From Chryseobacterium sp. W4I1 (GTDB lineage Bacteria > Bacteroidota > Bacteroidia > Flavobacteriales > Weeksellaceae): a stretch of 64,000 nt of DNA. The stretch lies in the NCBI RefSeq assembly GCF_030816115.1, contig NZ_JAUSXQ010000001.1, forward strand, positions 186,001-250,000, written 5' to 3'. The position numbers and the translations under genes are program-made. Positions 1 to 6,801 of the stretch are shown here, piece after piece; position 1 is the stretch's first letter; the number at the start of each line of letters is the position of its first letter. The notes under the pieces are model-generated. The model had not been told where the DNA came from, did no database searches, and saw only the letters and a program-made list of their open reading frames with translations.

Positions 1-1454
1 TTTTCATGATAGATTGGTTTTTGAATACCATCACTTGTTATCCCAAACTTTTTGATGACAAAATCATCAGCTGCTCTGTCATAAATACCTATTGAAGGAC
101 TTCCGTAGTTGAAACCGAAAGAAACAAACAGATTATTCTGAGGATCACTTGCAAAACCTACCGGACGGTGTGAATAATCACCGGGAGATCCTAAATTATA
201 ACTCTTAACGAAATCAAAATCTTTAGTGCCTGAATTGTATTTCATTTTATAGACTCCTTGAGCAGTTATCGTATAATTTGTGAAAAATAACTCGCTGTTG
301 TCTGCCGGATTAAACACGGCATCCATTACATTGATTGGAGCGGTAGTTGTTGAAAAGAAAGAAGGACGCATCCATTCAGTGCCATTAAAATAATAGAAAC
401 CTGGTTTTTTAGGATTTTGAGCAGGTTGATTATATCTGTTTTCTCTTGACCCTGCTGAAACCAGCATCTGATTATTATCATACAGATTAATACTACTGGA
501 AGAATTTGAATAGGGACCTGATGGCTTGTAAGTAGTACCACTTTCTTCTTTTATTCCGGATAATATGGTTCCTCCATATATTTTTCCACTAACGGTAATC
601 GCAGTGTTGCAGTCTTCTCCTAAACTTACTGCCCCTGTAGATATTCCGTTTAAACCAAATGTATAGATTCTGTTGTCTGTTACTACGATACTGTTTGGTG
701 TTAAAACAATATCCTGAATGTTCCCAAAAGCTGCAGGAAGCGGTGTTCCTGTTCCATTGTTGTAGATGAATGCAGAGGTTGCAGAAGAATAAATAAGAGA
801 TGAAGCTTCTGAATCAATATGTTTGAAAGATCCGGGTATTTCTGTTGTCCATGTAGAGAATACAGGAAATGTAGTGTTCATTTCGTGGGTTTTCAGACCG
901 GTATTGGTTACAGAATACACCTTATTACCTAAAATAGTCGCTTCATTACTTGCTTCGTATACTCCGCCCGTAGTAAAGAATGCAGAATCTCCGAATTCTT
1001 TTTTATTTAAATTAAATATGGAAACTCCATAACCTACAGAAATTACAGCCTGATTCCCTGTAATGGAAATATGATTAATTTTTTTACTTCCATTATAACC
1101 CGTTGCAATAGGAATATCAACAATATATTTGATCTCCTGTGGGGTCACGACATCCATAGAACCATTCTCATAACCTATCACAGCTATTTTGGTCTGTGGA
1201 TCATAATCGAAGGCAGATATGCTGATATCATGGAGACCGTTGGCTTTTGACAGCTTTGTAATCTCTCCTGTTGAGATTGTATAGTAGAATATCCCGTTTT
1301 CTGTGGCAGCGATTATTTTCCCATTGTCTTCCTTCATGGCTAAGACATTATTGTAGGAAAAAAGATCCGTCCATTTTTTTGATGAAATGACCTGCGCATT
1401 CGTGAACTGCAGGGATGCTAAAATACCAAGAGAAATTAAAGAGAGTTTTTTCAT
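1..1454 (-). CDS. porZ: PorZ-like T9SS propeller protein (5' part, runs off window)
   Basis: The reading frame is open from an ATG at 1454 to the window edge, about 484 residues, with the C-terminus missing. It begins with a Sec signal peptide (MKKLSLISLGILASLQFTNAQ) followed by beta-propeller-like sequence. That sequence contains W-T-D-L-F-S-Y, I-A-A-T-E-N-G-I-F-Y-Y, K-A-N-G-L-H-D and V-I-G-Y-E-N-G-S, the pattern I associate with the N-terminal propeller of PorZ. PorZ proteins are about 770 residues, belong to the T9SS attachment complex at the outer membrane and usually end in their own sorting domain, which would lie outside this window. The start is 1 nt from the stop of the upstream metallophosphatase gene, so the two are probably cotranscribed. 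A generic two-component-regulator-type propeller protein is the alternative. Confidence 0.72.
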   Translation of the reverse strand, partial: MKKLSLISLGILASLQFTNAQVISSKKWTDLFSYNNVLAMKEDNGKIIAATENGIFYYTISTGEITKLSKANGLHDISISAFDYDPQTKIAVIGYENGSMDVVTPQEIKYIVDIPIATGYNGSKKINHISITGNQAVISVGYGVSIFNLNKKEFGDSAFFTTGGVYEASNEATILGNKVYSVTNTGLKTHEMNTTFPVFSTWTTEIPGSFKHIDSEASSLIYSSATSAFIYNNGTGTPLPAAFGNIQDIVLTPNSIVVTDNRIYTFGLNGISTGAVSLGEDCNTAITVSGKIYGGTILSGIKEESGTTYKPSGPYSNSSSSINLYDNNQMLVSAGSRENRYNQPAQNPKKPGFYYFNGTEWMRPSFFSTTTAPINVMDAVFNPADNSELFFTNYTITAQGVYKMKYNSGTKDFDFVKSYNLGSPGDYSHRPVGFASDPQNNLFVSFGFNYGSPSIGIYDRAADDFVIKKFGITSDGIQKPIYHE

Positions 1455-1455
1455 A

Positions 1456-2406
1456 TTATGCGGTTATACTGCTGTCTATTGCCTGGTTATTCCAGGAAAT
1501 ATGCTTTACGTTTTTATTTGCGTCGAAGTAAAAATCTATTCTGCCCAGAAGAAGACCCGCCCATCCGACTTGATTTACCAGAACATTTTTACCCTGTCTG
1601 TTGGTGAAGGTTTGAGGTTCAGGTAAGAAAGTATGGGTATGCCCACCTAAGATAATATCAATATTTTCCGTTTTGGCAGCCAGAATTTTATCACTTATTT
1701 TATTAGGTTCGTCTTTGTAATCGTAGCCGATATGAGAAAGGCAGATCACAAGATCACATTTTTGTTCGTTTTTCAGGAAATTGGAATAATGCTGTGCCAC
1801 ATCTACAGGATCTGAGTATACAGTTTCTCCGTATTGTTTTTTACCGACAAGACCGTCCAGCTGGATACCCACTCCAAAAATTCCTACTTTTATTCCGTTT
1901 TTGTTAAAAATCTTATACTGTGACGTTTTTCCGTCCAGTACTGTATTTTTGAAATCGTAATTTGAGCAGATAAAAGGGAACTTCGCATTCGGTAGTACCT
2001 TTAAGAACCCGTCCAGGCTGTTATCAAAATCGTGGTTTCCCATCGTTGAAGCATCATATTTCATCATGGACATTAATTTAAACTCCAGTTCACCTCCAAA
2101 AAAGTTGAAATAAGGAGTTCCCTGGAAGATATCACCGGAATCAAGAAGCAGAACATTGCTTTCCTGATTTCTTATCTGTTGAATTAAACTTGCCCTTCTT
2201 GCAAAACCGCCCTGATTGGGATTTTTGGTGTAGCTGGCATCAAAAGGCTCAATTCTGCTATGCTGATCATTGGTATGAAGGATCGTCAGTTTATTTGCGG
2301 ATTTAAAAGGATTGAATTTCAATTCTTCCGCCATCATCATATTGGGAGCTAAAGCTGCTGCTAAAGACCCACCACCTATTACTTTTAAAAAACTTTTTCT
2401 ATCCAT
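1456..2406 (-). CDS. Metallophosphatase half of a split 5'-nucleotidase (UshA-like N-domain)
   Basis: This 316-residue protein matches the calcineurin-like N-terminal domain of bacterial 5'-nucleotidase/UshA. It has the metal-binding blocks L-H-T-N-D-Q-H-S near residue 43, D-S-G-D-I-F-Q-G near 90, M-G-N-H-D-F-D near 121, and later L-S-H-I-G and G-G-H-T-H-T. The N-terminus (DRKSFLKVIGGGSLAAALA) resembles a Tat-type signal with a single Arg-Lys rather than a twin Arg. It should therefore act in the periplasm on nucleotides or related phosphate esters. The C-terminal substrate-binding domain is absent and is encoded by the gene directly upstream, whose stop overlaps this ATG by 1 nt (TAATG), implying translational coupling. 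porZ follows 1 nt downstream. Confidence 0.88.
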   Translation of the reverse strand: MDRKSFLKVIGGGSLAAALAPNMMMAEELKFNPFKSANKLTILHTNDQHSRIEPFDASYTKNPNQGGFARRASLIQQIRNQESNVLLLDSGDIFQGTPYFNFFGGELEFKLMSMMKYDASTMGNHDFDNSLDGFLKVLPNAKFPFICSNYDFKNTVLDGKTSQYKIFNKNGIKVGIFGVGIQLDGLVGKKQYGETVYSDPVDVAQHYSNFLKNEQKCDLVICLSHIGYDYKDEPNKISDKILAAKTENIDIILGGHTHTFLPEPQTFTNRQGKNVLVNQVGWAGLLLGRIDFYFDANKNVKHISWNNQAIDSSITA

Positions 2407-3164
2407 TATTTCTTACCGATAAAATTTAAACGAATGTCTGTACTGGGAACTACTTCTGAAGTTTTCTTGAAATATTCTATGAAAAGATCTCTTAATCTTA
2501 TTCCTGTAGAGATTGATTCTCCTTTGGAAAAGAACTTCATATTATCTCCGCCCAGCGCCAGATAATCTGAAGTAGCAATATAATAATCCTGAGTTGGAAC
2601 TACAGGCTTTCCATTAATCAGGGATTGGGTAAGCTGCCCGTTATTCGTTTCAATATATAAATGAGAGACCGGGTTGTTTACCTGTGTTTTTGCATAATAA
2701 TCAAAAAGCCCCTGAAGATCTGCTCCTTTCATTTTTACAATGATTACTTCATTTTCAAAAGGCATTACTTCAAAGACACTTTTCAAAAGAATATCTCCAC
2801 TTCCGATCGTAGTACGGATTCCTCCGATATTGATCAGAGCAGCATCTACATTTTTCTGAAGATTCTTTTTCGTCCACACATCAGCTCCTTCAAAGGTGTA
2901 GTCAGCCAAAAGATTACCCAGATTGCTGTTATCTCCTTGCTTTGTAAGATCTATGCTGGTATGTGAGATCTTCTGATTCATCTCCTTGTCCAGTTTCTGC
3001 TTATAAGGTTCAATAACTTTTACAAACGCCTCATCATTCTTTAGCTCGTTATTAATAGAAATATTTTTCTGCGTCTTTACATCCGCCAGCTGCAGCGTTG
3101 AAGCTGTTTTGCAGGCAGTAAGTGTAGCCAGAGCAATTCCTAGTAACAAGAATTTATTTTTCAT
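2406..3164 (-). CDS. 5'-nucleotidase C-terminal domain lipoprotein
   Basis: This 252-residue protein starts at the ATG at 3164; a TTG 9 nt upstream is less likely. The signal peptide ends in a lipobox (L-T-A-C), so it should be a lipoprotein. The body matches the 5'-nucleotidase C-terminal substrate-binding domain. Recognisable parts are S-N-L-G-N-L-L-A-D near residue 84, I-N-I-G-G-I-R-T near 113, V-M-P-F-E-N near 136 and Y-L-A-L-G-G-D-N near the end. It lacks the catalytic metallophosphatase domain, which the next gene supplies. The two products probably form one enzyme in two chains. This is the first gene of a three-gene minus-strand operon ending with porZ. Confidence 0.87.
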   Translation of the reverse strand: MKNKFLLLGIALATLTACKTASTLQLADVKTQKNISINNELKNDEAFVKVIEPYKQKLDKEMNQKISHTSIDLTKQGDNSNLGNLLADYTFEGADVWTKKNLQKNVDAALINIGGIRTTIGSGDILLKSVFEVMPFENEVIIVKMKGADLQGLFDYYAKTQVNNPVSHLYIETNNGQLTQSLINGKPVVPTQDYYIATSDYLALGGDNMKFFSKGESISTGIRLRDLFIEYFKKTSEVVPSTDIRLNFIGKK

Positions 3165-3332
3165 ATGTTGCAAATTAATTTTTTTTAAAGGTCATATGTA
3201 ATCGCTGGTACTTATGGTAATTTTATAATAACTAAGGTCATGGCGATGTCATAATATCTTTTAGTATATGCAAATATAATTATATGTATAATAAAACATT
3301 ATTATTTATTATAAATTCTTACTGTAAATTAT

Positions 3333-3340
3333 TAAATTTG
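3333..3340 (+). promoter_or_regulatory. Candidate -7 box of the dapA promoter
   Basis: TAAATTTG fits the Bacteroidetes TAnnTTTG element and sits 20 nt before the dapA ATG. No clear TTTG -33 box is visible at the usual spacing, so this is tentative. Confidence 0.4.
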
Positions 3341-3359
3341 ACAAAAATAATTCTAACAG

Positions 3360-4232
3360 ATGAGCATTTTAAAAGGAGTAGGTGTTGCGTTAGTAACGCC
3401 CTTTAATGAAGATTTATCCGTAGATTTCGAGAGTTTAACAAAACTTGTTGAATATAATATCGAAAACGGAACCAATTATTTAGTTGTTTTGGGAACTACA
3501 GCAGAAGCTGCAACGCTTTCTGATGAGGAAAAGAAACAGGTAATTGAGCATATCATTAAGGTTAATAATAAACGTCTTCCTTTAGTTTTGGGAATAGGTG
3601 GCAATAATACTCTTGAAGTCAAGAAACAGATAGAAGAAGCAGATCTTTCTGCGTTCGATGCAGTACTTTCCGTATCTCCATATTATAATAAGCCTAATCA
3701 GGAAGGACTTTATCAGCACTATAAAATGCTGGCTTCTACAGGAAAAAAAATCATTATTTACAACGTTCCATCCAGAACAGGGCAGAACGTTGAGGCAGAT
3801 ACTACCATCCGTCTGGCCAATGAATTTCCAAACCTATTCATGATTAAAGAAGCAGCTCCGAACATTCTTCAGTATTTCGATATCTTAAGAAAGAAACCTG
3901 AAGGTTTTTCATTGGTTTCCGGAGATGATGAATATACACTTCCTGTAACTTTAGCAGGTGGAAACGGAGTAATTTCTGTGATTGGACAAGGATATCCAAA
4001 AGAGTTTTCTACCATGGTTCAATTGGCTTTTGATGGAAAAGTAAAAGAAGCCTACGAAATTCACAATAAGTTAGTAGAGATCACAAGACTTATTTTTGCA
4101 GAAGGTAACCCTTGCGGAATTAAGGTAATCCTGGCTGAAAAAGGAATCATTAAAAATTACCTGAGACTTCCTTTAGTTAAAGCTTCAGAAGGGCTGCATG
4201 CTAAGATAAAAGCTGAAATGGCGAATATTTAA
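3360..4232 (+). CDS. dapA: 4-hydroxy-tetrahydrodipicolinate synthase
   Basis: This cytoplasmic enzyme of 290 residues, normal for DapA, condenses pyruvate with aspartate semialdehyde in lysine and diaminopimelate synthesis. Visible signatures are G-V-G-V-A-L-V-T-P-F at the N-terminus, G-T-T-A-E-A near residue 45 (usually GTTGE) and Y-Y-N-K-P near 107. Y-N-V-P-S-R-T-G near 134 and the Schiff-base lysine in F-M-I-K-E-A near 161 complete the set. The gene is monocistronic by appearance, preceded by a TAnnTTTG box and followed by a terminator at 4337-4364. Confidence 0.96.
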   Translation: MSILKGVGVALVTPFNEDLSVDFESLTKLVEYNIENGTNYLVVLGTTAEAATLSDEEKKQVIEHIIKVNNKRLPLVLGIGGNNTLEVKKQIEEADLSAFDAVLSVSPYYNKPNQEGLYQHYKMLASTGKKIIIYNVPSRTGQNVEADTTIRLANEFPNLFMIKEAAPNILQYFDILRKKPEGFSLVSGDDEYTLPVTLAGGNGVISVIGQGYPKEFSTMVQLAFDGKVKEAYEIHNKLVEITRLIFAEGNPCGIKVILAEKGIIKNYLRLPLVKASEGLHAKIKAEMANI

Positions 4233-4235
4233 AAA

Positions 4236-4314
4236 TGTGAATTGCAAGTTTTCACTTCGCAAGTGAATAGTGAATTTTTTATATTAATTTAAAACTCACT
4301 AATAACAATTCACA
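4236..4314. repeat. Composite inverted-repeat element after dapA
   Basis: A 9-bp perfect inverted repeat (TGTGAATTG at 4236 and CAATTCACA at 4306) encloses two more hairpins. The first is TTCACTT-cgc-AAGTGAA at 4251-4267. The second is TAGTGAATTTT (4268-4278) against AAAACTCACTA (4291-4301), with one mismatch. Nested IRs of this kind resemble dispersed intergenic repeats or small MITE-like elements. Only one copy is seen in this window. Confidence 0.5.
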
Positions 4315-4336
4315 ATTGAAATAACAATAACAAAGG

Positions 4337-4364
4337 TGAAAAGTTCTGGCTTTTCACTTTTTTT
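4337..4364 (+). terminator. Rho-independent terminator of dapA
   Basis: The stem GTGAAAAG / CTTTTCAC has a 6-nt loop and is followed by a run of T. It lies upstream of the GNAT start, which argues against an earlier start for that gene. Confidence 0.75.
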
Positions 4365-4377
4365 AATCATAAAAATC

Positions 4378-4881
4378 ATGAAATTAATAAAAGCAACAGA
4401 AAAAGACATTCCTCTTATCCAGGATCTGGCGAAAAGATCATGGGAAAATGCGTATGCTGAAATACTTTCTGCAGAACAGATGGAGTATATGCTTTCAGAA
4501 ATGTATTCCGAAGCGGAGATTGGCAACCATCTTCAGAATAAAAATTATCATTATTATCTGATTCAGGACGAAGGAAATGGTTCCTATGAAGGATTTATTG
4601 GATATGAATGTAATTATGAAGAGGGAACAACCAAGCTTCACCGGATTTATTTAGTTCCGGAAAGTAAAGGAAAAGGTTTTGGAAAAGAAGCACTTCGGTT
4701 CCTGAATCAGAAAGTCACTGAAAATGGTAACAACAGGATCATTTTGAATGTTAATAAGTATAATGCTGCCAGAAACTTTTATGAATCCCAAGGATATACC
4801 GTTTATGGAGAGGGTGTTTTTGATATAGGCCAGGGATATGTAATGGATGATTTTCTTATGGAATTCTTAATTCACGAATAA
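4378..4881 (+). CDS. GNAT family N-acetyltransferase
   Basis: This 167-residue protein has the GNAT fold: strand beta1/alpha1 in K-A-T-E-K-D-I-P-L-I-Q-D-L, then H-R-I-Y-L-V-P-E followed by the acetyl-CoA-binding loop S-K-G-K-G-F-G-K-E-A near residue 100. It ends with the N-x-x-A-x-x-F-Y-E-S-Q-G-Y segment near 135. It transfers an acetyl group from acetyl-CoA to an unknown amine, as in the RimI-like and streptothricin-acetyltransferase-like groups. I chose the ATG at 4378 because the earlier in-frame ATG at 4336 lies inside the dapA terminator hairpin. Confidence 0.85.
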   Translation: MKLIKATEKDIPLIQDLAKRSWENAYAEILSAEQMEYMLSEMYSEAEIGNHLQNKNYHYYLIQDEGNGSYEGFIGYECNYEEGTTKLHRIYLVPESKGKGFGKEALRFLNQKVTENGNNRIILNVNKYNAARNFYESQGYTVYGEGVFDIGQGYVMDDFLMEFLIHE

Positions 4882-5046
4882 TTGACTTAAAATTCTGTAA
4901 CAATATATTATAATTCTATAACATGGGATGTTTCTTTTTGATCCATCTTTGTGTCAGAACCAAATCACTTTCAATAATACATTCATATGCTTGGTTTAGA
5001 GCTATTGCAGCTTTTTATCAGTATATTTTTTTCATCCTTAGTGTTT

Positions 5047-5083
5047 AATTCCTGTATTCAATAATGCAGGAGTTTTTTGTTTT
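5047..5083 (+). terminator. Terminator downstream of the acetyltransferase
   Basis: The stem AATTCCTGTATT / AATGCAGGAGTT (two G-U pairs) is followed by GTTTTTTG and more T. It ends plus-strand transcription before the AraC gene. The 294-bp gap from 4882 to 5175 otherwise shows nothing recognisable. Confidence 0.6.
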
Positions 5084-5175
5084 TTTTATATTATGTTAAA
5101 AAAATATATACTATTTCACTTTTAAATGAAATAAATTATTATATTTACTTCAAATTTTGACACACTTATATTAGG

Positions 5176-5757
5176 ATGAAAATGTATGTAAAATTTGATT
5201 TCAATGCGCTCTGTAAGAAAGTATTGGATGAAAAACTCAAAGAGCATGGACTGAAATACCGCCTGCTGAACTTCGGGGAAGTGGAATTCTTTGAACCTAT
5301 AACCCAAGAGCAGCATAGTCTTTTTAAGAAGAATCTTGAAGATTATGGCATAGAGATTATTGAAAGCCAGAAAACGGCTTTAGTGCAGAAAATAAAGGAT
5401 GCTATCGTAGAACTTGTTTTTTCTGAAAATGCTGTTCCCGTAAAAGCATCTATTTATATTGCAGAAAAGCTGAATCACAGTTACGGGTATCTTTCCAACC
5501 TTTTTTCAGAGGTTGCTTTTACCTCTATAGAAAACTTTATTATTCTGCAGAAGATTGAATATGCAAAAGAGCTGATCATCAACAATAAGCAGAGCCTTAC
5601 AGAGATTGCTCATAAGCTGAATTATTCAAGTGTAGCCCATTTGAGTACTCAATTTAAAAATACAACCGGGATCACACCTTCTCAGTTTCTGAAGATCATT
5701 ACCAAAAGAAGGAAGATCCAAAGTATGCTTATTAATTCTGAAATGCTGTATGAATAA
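5176..5757 (+). CDS. AraC-family transcriptional regulator
   Basis: This 193-residue protein has a C-terminal AraC-type double helix-turn-helix, residues about 85-190. Visible parts are Y-I-A-E-K-L-N-H-S-Y-G-Y-L-S-N-L-F, I-I-L-Q-K-I-E-Y-A-K-E-L-I and L-T-E-I-A-H-K-L-N-Y-S-S-V-A-H-L-S-T-Q-F-K, closing with T-G-I-T-P-S-Q-F. The N-terminal 80 residues are short and are not a recognisable cupin or sensor domain. The gene overlaps the following receiver-like gene by 8 nt, so the two are probably translated together and may act in one signalling branch. Its targets are unknown. Confidence 0.87.
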   Translation: MKMYVKFDFNALCKKVLDEKLKEHGLKYRLLNFGEVEFFEPITQEQHSLFKKNLEDYGIEIIESQKTALVQKIKDAIVELVFSENAVPVKASIYIAEKLNHSYGYLSNLFSEVAFTSIENFIILQKIEYAKELIINNKQSLTEIAHKLNYSSVAHLSTQFKNTTGITPSQFLKIITKRRKIQSMLINSEMLYE

Positions 5758-6196
5758 GGAATACCTGAATGTAATAGTGGCAGATGATGATGAAGGGACT
5801 ATCATTTTCTTTAAAAGCATATTCAAGAGCTTAAAAATAGGGGTAAAATCCCAGTGTTTCTTAAATGGCAAAGAACTTATAGAATATCTGGACAGCAATG
5901 AAGCTATTATTCCGGAATTGATTTTAATTAATTATAATATTCACGGAAAAAGCTCTGCGGATTTATTGAACGAAATAAAAGCTGATCCCAGATTCAGTAA
6001 TATGGTAATTGCAGTATATGCTGATCAGATTTCTGAAAATGAAATAGAGGAAATCCTGGTGAATGGAGCTCATATTTTTATGAAAAAACCTGAGACGTAT
6101 GAAGGACTGAAAAAGTCACTTACAGAAATTATTACAATAAACTGGCAGTATCATACCTCCGGATTCAATAAAGATAATTTCATCATGAAAGTGTGA
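5750..6196 (+). CDS. Response-regulator receiver-like protein lacking the phospho-Asp
   Basis: This 148-residue stand-alone receiver domain has no output domain. The acidic pocket (A-D-D-D, residues 11-14) and the C-terminal lysine (K-K-P, 112-114) are present. The usual phosphoacceptor aspartate at the end of strand beta3 is Asn61 (E-L-I-L-I-N-Y-N), and the conserved Thr/Ser of beta4 appears to be Ala91 (V-I-A-V-Y-A-D). The protein should keep the CheY fold but probably cannot be phosphorylated normally. It may work as a protein-interaction module with the AraC regulator whose gene it overlaps by 8 nt. Confidence 0.82.
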   Translation: MNKEYLNVIVADDDEGTIIFFKSIFKSLKIGVKSQCFLNGKELIEYLDSNEAIIPELILINYNIHGKSSADLLNEIKADPRFSNMVIAVYADQISENEIEEILVNGAHIFMKKPETYEGLKKSLTEIITINWQYHTSGFNKDNFIMKV

Positions 6197-6768
6197 TGAA
6201 TAAAGGTTATTAGAGTTTTTATATTTTAAAAGAGCACTGATATTCAATACATACTATTCACTTAAAGGTGAAAATTGTATAACTAATAATTAAAATCATA
6301 TAAGGAAAGATCCATGTAATATCAGCAATTTTGTAAACGAAACATTGCAACACAAATTCGTTATATAAAAAAGCAATGGATGATAAGAGAATAGATTATT
6401 TCAACAGAAATTAAGTATATAAATCACAATGTTAGTTTTAACAAAATGAATTATGTTTATTTCCAATTATAAAGCATAGAAGATCTTTAAACAAAACGGT
6501 ACAATCATGAAAACTTAAAAAAGGTGAAGGGCATTTATTCGTTTCATTCCCACTCCCTTCAACTTTAACAGTTAGTTTTTATAATAAGCAAGTTGGAAAA
6601 ATAATTCATTTTGTTTTTATAATTTATTTTAATAGTCAGGGCTGAAAAATTCAAATAGTATATAAATATTTTCACACCAAATCACAAGATATTAGTTCTT
6701 GCTATTAAAATAAATTATTTTAAACAGACCAAAAGTAATTTCTTCTAAATAACAGTTTTATAAGGGGG
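6197..6768. other. Long AT-rich intergenic region without a recognisable gene
   Basis: These 572 bp contain no convincing ORF; the best is a 12-codon frame at 6376. A weak stem at about 6522-6561 (GGTGAAGGG against CCCTTCAAC, one mismatch) is visible. The region ends at a strong plus-strand terminator, so it could be a long 3' UTR of the receiver gene or encode a small RNA. Neither is proven. Confidence 0.5.
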
Positions 6769-6801
6769 CCGCGGAAAGATTTTTCTTTTCGCGGTTTTTT
6801 T
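6769..6801 (+). terminator. Strong plus-strand terminator facing recG
   Basis: The stem CCGCGGAAAGA / TCTTTTCGCGG (one G-U pair) has a 4-nt loop followed by seven T. The T run is only on the plus side, so it ends a transcript arriving from the region upstream. Its end touches the recG stop codon on the other strand. Confidence 0.8.

Noticed and set aside
4336..4377. Longer N-terminus for the GNAT protein
   Set aside because: The extra codons lie in the dapA terminator hairpin; the GNAT fold begins at the ATG at 4378.
6376..6414. 12-codon frame in the long gap after the receiver gene
   Set aside because: Too short and no supporting feature.
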